The notes under the pieces are model-generated. The model ran no database searches. It was not told where the DNA came from and saw only the letters and a list, made by a program, of their open reading frames with translations. Shown in pieces: positions 58,968 to 64,000 of a stretch of DNA of 64,000 bases. Source of the DNA: Paenibacillus stellifer (GTDB lineage: Bacteria > Bacillota > Bacilli > Paenibacillales > Paenibacillaceae); contig NZ_CP009286.1 in assembly GCF_000758685.1 (NCBI RefSeq), positions 3,998,501 to 4,062,500 of the forward strand, given 5' to 3'. The position numbers were made by a program, and so were the translations under genes. The number at the start of each line of letters is the position of its first letter. Position 1 is the first letter of the stretch.

Positions 58968-59235
58968 AAAGCCAAACCTCCTAGTGACATCTTGAAATAA
59001 CCCTTTTCACAACCGGCTGCGTCAGCCGGCGGATTTATTGGGATAAAAGCTGTTTACTCCATTTCTATGCCTCTCATAGAGTTCATAGAATCTATTTGAT
59101 ACTCTTTTGTATTTCCATTTTGACTGCATGACATACACCGATTGATGAAATAAAAGCGATTTCATTTCCAGCCGTATCCTGTCAATCAACCTTTTCACAA
59201 ATCGGAAGAAAATACCTATTTTATAGCCGAATTCG
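58968..59235. other. Divergent intergenic region between rsfA and the coiled-coil gene
   Basis: The region is AT-rich apart from the CCGGCTG hairpin near 59013-59029 on the rsfA side. I see no clear sigma-F or sigma-G promoter for rsfA and no gene. The promoter of the plus-strand gene follows at 59236. Confidence 0.5.
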
Positions 59236-59264
59236 TTTACTCCCTTTTGGGTGGCGGGTATAAT
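59236..59264 (+). promoter_or_regulatory. Sigma-A type promoter of the coiled-coil protein gene
   Basis: -35 TTTACT (59236-59241, 4/6) and a perfect -10 TATAAT (59259-59264) are 17 nt apart. The promoter lies about 107 nt upstream of the ATG at 59371. Confidence 0.7.
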
Positions 59265-59370
59265 GAATGAGAGGCAAGCATATAAGGCTGATGGTAAGCT
59301 GGGCGCTTATCGTCGGCCTTATATTTTTGAAAGGCTGTACATATGATGGATTAATCGGGCGGTTCTTAAG

Positions 59371-60555
59371 ATGACATGCCCGGATTGGAGGCGAAGAACG
59401 CTGCATACCTATAAGAAGCTGAAACCGCTGCTTCTGCTTCCATTATGCTTCCTGCTGCTGATTCCTCCGGCTTCGCGGTCCCTGGCCGGTTCCGCTGGCC
59501 CGTCTGCGACTCCGTCGGCGGCAACCGCCCCCTCCTCGCCTTCATCGTTGTCCGCTTTTCCGGACACTGAGGAGACGCGCAGACTGATGCAGCAGACACT
59601 GTCCAAGACGGAGATTCAGAAAGAAATCGACCGGATCTCCGCCGAGCAGAGCAAGCTGGCAGAGAAATCCGCCGATCTGAGAAAGCAGGCCGACCGGAAG
59701 CAAGCCGACATCGAGGACAAGAGAAAGCGGGCCGGGGCTGTTGTCCGCGCCTATTATACCGGGGACCGCGAGCCATGGATTACGGCCTTTCTGTCCGCGG
59801 ACACGCTGAGTTCATGGTTCGTGCTGCTGGACTATTATGAGATCATAATGGGACGCGACAAAGAGATTCTTGCGGATTATGAGAAGGATTACCGGGATTT
59901 GCAGCGGACGCTTGCGGCCGCTGACCGCTCCTATCAGGAACTGGACGGACTTAAGAAATCACTTGAGGAGCAGAAGAATCGCGTGGATGCCCTGAACAGG
60001 GAAATCGAAGGCGGAATCAACGAAAGCGAAGATCCAAGCGGCATGGCCTCGCTGCTGGAGGAATTTACGATATATTGGCAGAATGTCGGCCTTCATGAAA
60101 TCAAGACCTACTTCAAGGCTTTGTCCAAGGCGATGGATAAGCTGCCGGAATTCGTGGAAGGCCGGGACGATATCTTGACCCGCAAAGGAATGAAGTACGA
60201 GCTTAACCTGAAGCAGGAGGACCTGAATACCTTCCTCCGCAGCCAGAATGACATGTTCAATCAATTCGGATTCACCTTCAAGAACGATCAGGTGCTCGTC
60301 TCCGGAACTAACGGCGATCTCTCCATGACCCTTACGGGCCACTACTCTGTGCAGGATGAGCCGGTTAACGGGATCATGTTCCATGTTGACAGCATCATCT
60401 TTAACGGACTCCAGCTCCCGGACACAACATGCCGGGAGCTGGAGAAGGAGTTCGATCTGGGGTTCTACCCGTCTCAATTCATTTCCCTCCTGAAGACAAC
60501 AGAGGTCAGCAGCCGAGACGGTGTGCTTCATGTAGAGCTCGCCATTAAGTTCTAA
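59371..60555 (+). CDS. Secreted or membrane-anchored coiled-coil protein of unknown function
   Basis: The 394-residue product has a basic start and a hydrophobic segment KPLLLLPLCFLLLIPPASRS (about 18-37), like a signal peptide or anchor. An Ala/Ser/Pro-rich linker follows (about 40-65). Next is a long coiled coil (about 72-120, EIDRISAEQSKLAEKSADLRKQADRKQADIEDKRKR, then VVRAYYTGDREPWITAFLSADTLSSWFVLLDYYEIIM) resembling the N-terminal coiled coils of CwlO/PcsB-type wall proteins. The second half (about 225-394) is unmatched. The ATG lacks a ribosome site; GGAGG stands 9 nt before an in-frame CTG (59401), which could be the true start. No neighbour explains it. Confidence 0.7.
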   Translation: MTCPDWRRRTLHTYKKLKPLLLLPLCFLLLIPPASRSLAGSAGPSATPSAATAPSSPSSLSAFPDTEETRRLMQQTLSKTEIQKEIDRISAEQSKLAEKSADLRKQADRKQADIEDKRKRAGAVVRAYYTGDREPWITAFLSADTLSSWFVLLDYYEIIMGRDKEILADYEKDYRDLQRTLAAADRSYQELDGLKKSLEEQKNRVDALNREIEGGINESEDPSGMASLLEEFTIYWQNVGLHEIKTYFKALSKAMDKLPEFVEGRDDILTRKGMKYELNLKQEDLNTFLRSQNDMFNQFGFTFKNDQVLVSGTNGDLSMTLTGHYSVQDEPVNGIMFHVDSIIFNGLQLPDTTCRELEKEFDLGFYPSQFISLLKTTEVSSRDGVLHVELAIKF

Positions 60556-60559
60556 TGGG

Positions 60560-61786
60560 TTACTTCGCGGCCGAGCTTACCGCTGCCAGGAAGCCCGGCG
60601 CATCCAGCTTGCCGGTCAGAAGTTCCCTGGCGGCGGTTACCATGGTCGTCCACGCCGGCTTCGGTTCGTCCGCCTGCGCCTTCTCTTTCAGCAGCGCTTC
60701 GGGATCGAAGGGAAGACTTGCCGCGACGCCCGGCTCATTCTGGTACGGTTCAGAAGCCGCCGGCAGCATGCCGGTGCTCTGAAGCCAGTCGGTCTGCGCC
60801 TCCGGCGAGGTCAGATAATAGAGCCAATCGGCTGCAGCTTCGGGGTTGTGCGATTGGGCGGACAATGCGAAGCTGCGGCTGAGCAGCGACTGAGGCTCTG
60901 CTCCCTCAGCTCCCCAGGGAGTCTCCACCGTCAGCCCCTCTTCGCTCCCCGCATGCTCTCGCCAGACGGAATATGGAATGACCGCAGCGCCGATACGCCC
61001 TTGCTTGAGCATCTCCCACACAATTTCCTCCTGACCGCCGCTGGAATAGATCGAAGCGCGGTTCTTCTGCACCCATTCCAGCGCCTTGCGGGCCGCCGGA
61101 TACAGCGGACTGCCCATACTTTCCAGCAGCGCGGATAAGCCATAAGGATTATTTTTGTCTAAAGCCAGCACATATTTACCGCTTGCCGGTTTCATCACTT
61201 GAAGCAGACTGTCCCACTCTTCCACCGATCCCGGTACGTGATCCATCCCGAGGCTTTTTAACACCTGAGTCTCGTAGACGAAGACATAAGGATCGACGTC
61301 AAGCGGTACGCCCCACGTATAGCCGTTCCACTGCAAAAGGGGGAGAAGCGGCGTCAGCGGCGTTCCCCCGGGGGAATTCTGATAGGCGTCTGCGGGAAGC
61401 AGATAGCCGCCTTGCGCAAGCTCCCGGATCTGCCCGGCATCCGTCATGACAATATCAGGCATGGTGCCTACCGTAAGTTCGTGAATCAGGGTTTCGCTAT
61501 TTGGGTGCGGCCCCATATTTTCGAGCGTAACCGACACTCCTTTGGAGAGCGCATAACGATCGCTGATCCGCTGCAGTTCCGAGAAGCCGTTATCGTCCAG
61601 CGCCACCGCCACGCGTAGGGCCACAGGGTCCCCCGTCTGCCGGAGGGAGGAGGTCCGGGAGGGGGATTGATTATCGCTTTGGGGAAGCGGGTTATTGCTT
61701 TCACTCAGGTCCACAGAAGGCGACAAGCTGGTTAGTGCCAGCAGCAGAATCGCGAACAGCAGACCATAATTTTTGCGTTTCAGCAT
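60560..61786 (-). CDS. Extracellular solute-binding protein (family 1 type), no adjacent transporter
   Basis: The protein resembles sugar-type ABC binding proteins. The 408-residue form starts at an ATG with AAGGAGGAG 3-6 nt upstream; the longer frame (457 residues) has a positively charged, unlikely N-terminus. Residues 1-27 (KRKNYGLLFAILLLALTSLSPSV) are a signal peptide or anchor, but no lipobox Cys follows. The body has LRVAVALDDNGFSELQRISDRY, VGTMPDIVMTDAGQIRELAQGGYLLPAD, GYTWGVPLDVDPYVFVYETQVL and SHNPEAAADWLYYLTSPEAQ, all typical of the family. No permease or ATPase gene is beside it. It ends 4 nt from the convergent coiled-coil gene. Confidence 0.8.
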   Translation of the reverse strand: MLKRKNYGLLFAILLLALTSLSPSVDLSESNNPLPQSDNQSPSRTSSLRQTGDPVALRVAVALDDNGFSELQRISDRYALSKGVSVTLENMGPHPNSETLIHELTVGTMPDIVMTDAGQIRELAQGGYLLPADAYQNSPGGTPLTPLLPLLQWNGYTWGVPLDVDPYVFVYETQVLKSLGMDHVPGSVEEWDSLLQVMKPASGKYVLALDKNNPYGLSALLESMGSPLYPAARKALEWVQKNRASIYSSGGQEEIVWEMLKQGRIGAAVIPYSVWREHAGSEEGLTVETPWGAEGAEPQSLLSRSFALSAQSHNPEAAADWLYYLTSPEAQTDWLQSTGMLPAASEPYQNEPGVAASLPFDPEALLKEKAQADEPKPAWTTMVTAARELLTGKLDAPGFLAAVSSAAK

Positions 61787-61914
61787 GTTCTCCTCCTTGT
61801 CCGTTAACCAAAACCGTCTTCCCCATTTTACCAGTCCGGCGGCTTTTTGTCTGCGCTTCTGATAACGCTTTCTTCTATTATATAGGGTAATATCCTTTAG
61901 CGGCGATGGGCATA

Positions 61915-61944
61915 AAATAGGCCGGGAGAACATTCTCCCGGCCT
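61915..61944 (-). terminator. Terminator after phoH
   Basis: A 12-position stem GGCCGGGAGAA/TTCTCCCGGCC with CA loop (about 61920-61943) is followed on the minus strand by TATTTTATG. It lies 56 nt beyond the phoH stop and before the solute-binding gene. Confidence 0.8.
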
Positions 61945-61999
61945 AACCTATAATCTTCCTGAGCTCCTCCAACATCTGAGCGCGAAACGCGAAACCGCC

Positions 62000-63331
62000 T
62001 TAGAGCAGATCCGCCGCCAGCTGGGCCAGGCGGGAACGTTCGCCTTTTTCGAGAGTAATATGTCCGCTGATGCCTTGTTGTTTGAATTTCTCAACGATAT
62101 AGCTGAGCCCGTTGCTCGCGGCGTCGAGGTAGGGATGGTCGATCTGTTCGGGGTCGCCCATCAAGATAACCTTGCTGCCCTCGCCCGCCCGCGATACGAT
62201 GGTCTTCACTTCATGACGCGACAGGTTCTGCGCTTCATCGATTATGATGAACTGTGACGGAATGGAACGGCCGCGAATATAAGTCAGCGCCTCGACCTGA
62301 ATGCTTCCGAGGCCCATCAAAATTTTATCGATGTCGCCCGCTTTTTTCGTATCGAACAGAAATTCCAGATTATCGTATATCGGCTGCATCCAGGGCCGGA
62401 GCTTCTCGTCTTTCTCGCCGGGAAGGTATCCGATGTCTTTCCCCATGGGAACGACTGGCCGTGCAATCAGCAGCTTCTTGTATTTATGCTCATCCTCCAC
62501 CTTGAACAGTCCTGCGGCCAGCGCCAGCAGCGTCTTGCCGGTCCCGGCTTTGCCTGTGATGGTGACAAGCGGAATATCGTCGCTAAGCAGCAGCTCCAGC
62601 GCCATCCGCTGTTGGGCGTTGCGCGCGCTGATTCCCCATACCGGATCGTTGCCGAGGTAGAGCGGCTCCAGGCGGGTGCCGTCGGCAGTTACCTTGAGCA
62701 GCGCTGATTTGCCTGTACCAATCTCATCCTTCAGAATGATGAATTCATGAGGATAGAGCGGATAGGACAGCTGCAGCTGCTTGACGGCAAGCGACCGGTT
62801 GCTGTAATACTCGTCGATCAAGGCGGGATGAACCGGCAGCGTCTGATAACCGGCATACAGCTCGTTCAGATCGGCCGTCCGGTCGGATAAATAATCCTCA
62901 GGCGTTATGCCCAGCACATCCGCTTTAATCCGGACAAGCACGTCCTTGCTGACAAGGACGACCGGCCGGGGCTCCGGCTTCTCGTTCTCCTCCTGCAAAT
63001 AGTTCAGCGCAACAGCCAAAATCCGGTTGTCGGTGGATACCTCGCCGAACATTTCCTGAACCCGGACAAAGCTGCGATGGTTCAGCTCGACCTTCAGCGT
63101 CCCTCCATGCTCCAGCGTCACGCCGCTGTGCAGATGTCCCCGTTCCCGGAGACCGTCCAGCAGGCGGGAGACTGTGCGGGCATTACGTCCGATTTCATCG
63201 GCGTTACGCTTCTTGGAATCGATCTCTTCAAGCACTACGGCGGGAATAATCACTTCATTCTCCTTAAACGAAAAAATCGAATTGGGGTCGTGAAGCAGTA
63301 CATTGGTATCCAGTACAAAGATCTTTTTCAT
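62000..63331 (-). CDS. ylaK: PIN-PhoH fusion ATPase (YlaK)
   Basis: The 443-residue protein joins an N-terminal PIN RNase domain (VLDTNVLLHDPNSIFSF with Asp8; VLEEIDSKKRNADEIGRNAR; EVSTDNRILAVALN) to a C-terminal PhoH helicase-like ATPase (Walker A TGKAGTGKTLLALAAGL at about 253-270, FIIIDEAQNLSRHEVKTIVSRAG as Walker B, KVILMGDPEQIDHPYLD). Such proteins combine RNA cleavage and unwinding. Adjacent ylaJ and ylaK occur in B. subtilis too; here they are divergent, 104 nt apart. Confidence 0.94.
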   Translation of the reverse strand: MKKIFVLDTNVLLHDPNSIFSFKENEVIIPAVVLEEIDSKKRNADEIGRNARTVSRLLDGLRERGHLHSGVTLEHGGTLKVELNHRSFVRVQEMFGEVSTDNRILAVALNYLQEENEKPEPRPVVLVSKDVLVRIKADVLGITPEDYLSDRTADLNELYAGYQTLPVHPALIDEYYSNRSLAVKQLQLSYPLYPHEFIILKDEIGTGKSALLKVTADGTRLEPLYLGNDPVWGISARNAQQRMALELLLSDDIPLVTITGKAGTGKTLLALAAGLFKVEDEHKYKKLLIARPVVPMGKDIGYLPGEKDEKLRPWMQPIYDNLEFLFDTKKAGDIDKILMGLGSIQVEALTYIRGRSIPSQFIIIDEAQNLSRHEVKTIVSRAGEGSKVILMGDPEQIDHPYLDAASNGLSYIVEKFKQQGISGHITLEKGERSRLAQLAADLL

Positions 63332-63435
63332 GGTATCCCCTCCACAGCGCCTGGTTTGTCATAGGATACATAACTCTTTTCGCCACTGGAAAAGCTAAAG
63401 CCAGTACTTATCTTGAACGAAAGGAGCAAGCACCC

Positions 63436-64000
63436 ATGAGAAAATCAATATGTCTGTTGCTGGTCCTTTTGCTGCTGCTGACAAGCTGCGGTATGGTCAA
63501 AAAAGAGTCATCACCCTCTCCTCAGGATAAACGGCCTGCGGTAAACGCGGCGCGTTACGGGAACAATGGTGTTCGTCCGCTTACCGAAAACGGAACGGCG
63601 GGTTATGAGCCTTACGCCGCCGACGGTACAGGGGTCGTCACCCGGAGCGACGTGGAACTGAAAGATCATCTGGAACAGCTCGCCCTGCGGGTTCCCGGCG
63701 TGAAGGGAGCGCATTGTGTCGTGCTCGGCAAGAATGCCGTGGTCGGCATCGATGTCGACGGGTCCTTAAGCCGCTCAAGAGTCGGAACGATCAAATACTC
63801 CGTGGCCGAAGCCCTTCGCAAGGACCCTGCTGCCGTCAACTCGATGGTTACCGCCGATATGGACATTTCCGCACGGATTGCCGAGCTTGGCAAGCATGTG
63901 AGACAGGGCCACCCGGTCTCCGGCTTCTCCGCCGAAATGGCCGATATTATCGGACGGATCATTCCGCAGCTGCCGGACGATACGACACCACGGGGCCAGC
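63436..64000 (+). CDS. ylaJ: YlaJ/YhcN family sporulation lipoprotein (3' end beyond window)
   Basis: The frame from the ATG at 63436 is open for 188 codons up to the window edge. AAAGGAG lies about 8-9 nt upstream. The product starts with a lipoprotein signal (KSICLLLVLLLLLTSC, lipid on Cys18), a Ser/Pro linker and the YhcN/YlaJ domain: ELKDHLEQLALRVPGVKGAHCVVLGKNAVVGIDVDG (about 76-111), then VAEALRKDPAAVNSMVTADMDISARIAELGKHVRQGHP. Such lipoproteins are made in the forespore and found in spore membranes. It is divergent from ylaK. Confidence 0.85.
   Translation, partial: MRKSICLLLVLLLLLTSCGMVKKESSPSPQDKRPAVNAARYGNNGVRPLTENGTAGYEPYAADGTGVVTRSDVELKDHLEQLALRVPGVKGAHCVVLGKNAVVGIDVDGSLSRSRVGTIKYSVAEALRKDPAAVNSMVTADMDISARIAELGKHVRQGHPVSGFSAEMADIIGRIIPQLPDDTTPRGQ

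Overview
The window looks like a chromosomal segment of a Paenibacillus-type, spore-forming Bacillota. The gene families and their order match the Bacillus lineage (dcw cluster with spoVD, spoVE, spoIIGA-sigE-sigG, ylmCDE-sepF-ylmG-ylmH-divIVA, T-box ileS, PyrR-attenuated pyr operon, bacillithiol gene bshC). Differences from Bacillus itself are murA in place of murB, an adenosylhomocysteinase gene, and no pyrK/pyrD in the pyr operon. Taxonomy is inferred from gene content only.

Nearly everything is encoded on the minus strand, so genes read from right to left. Left edge (1-1190): a decayed chimera of a major-facilitator transporter and a ferredoxin-nitroreductase, then a two-tRNA operon (fMet and a second CAT tRNA) with its own promoter and terminator. 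1191-10820: the pyrimidine operon pyrR-pyrB-pyrC-carA-carB-pyrF-pyrE plus a small unknown gene, driven by a strong sigma-A promoter and a PyrR attenuator. 11010-15260: a probable diaminopimelate aminotransferase, a pseudouridine synthase, lspA, ylyA (plus strand) and a DUF5665 gene.

15441-19350: an IleS2-like isoleucyl-tRNA synthetase behind a T-box. Its leader carries a 436-bp GC-rich element bounded by inverted repeats. An Rpn-type nuclease gene follows as an apparent insertion. 20590-29030: the divIVA/ylm/sepF cell-division block, then sigG, sigE, spoIIGA and ftsZ. 29090-46960: ftsA, divIB, murA, murG, spoVE, murD, mraY, murF, murE, spoVD, pbpB, ftsL, rsmH and mraZ, with an MraZ-type operator in front of mraZ. 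A 745-bp gap upstream holds a 16-bp tandem repeat array.

47700-64000: ahcY, bshC, an oligopeptide ABC transporter (oppABCDF), a DUF3397 membrane protein, ketopantoate reductase, rsfA, a secreted coiled-coil protein of unknown function (plus strand), an orphan solute-binding protein, a PIN-PhoH ATPase and the start of a YlaJ/YhcN sporulation lipoprotein that runs off the right edge.

Most of the window is conserved core genome with peptidoglycan precursor synthesis, divisome assembly and the sporulation sigma cascade packed together. MurE carries the meso-DAP motif, which fits the nearby aminotransferase. The least explained parts are the inverted-repeat element in the ileS leader, the 16-bp tandem array upstream of mraZ, the Rpn insertion, the secreted coiled-coil gene and the chimeric debris at the left edge. 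I saw no prophage, insertion-sequence transposase or CRISPR array.
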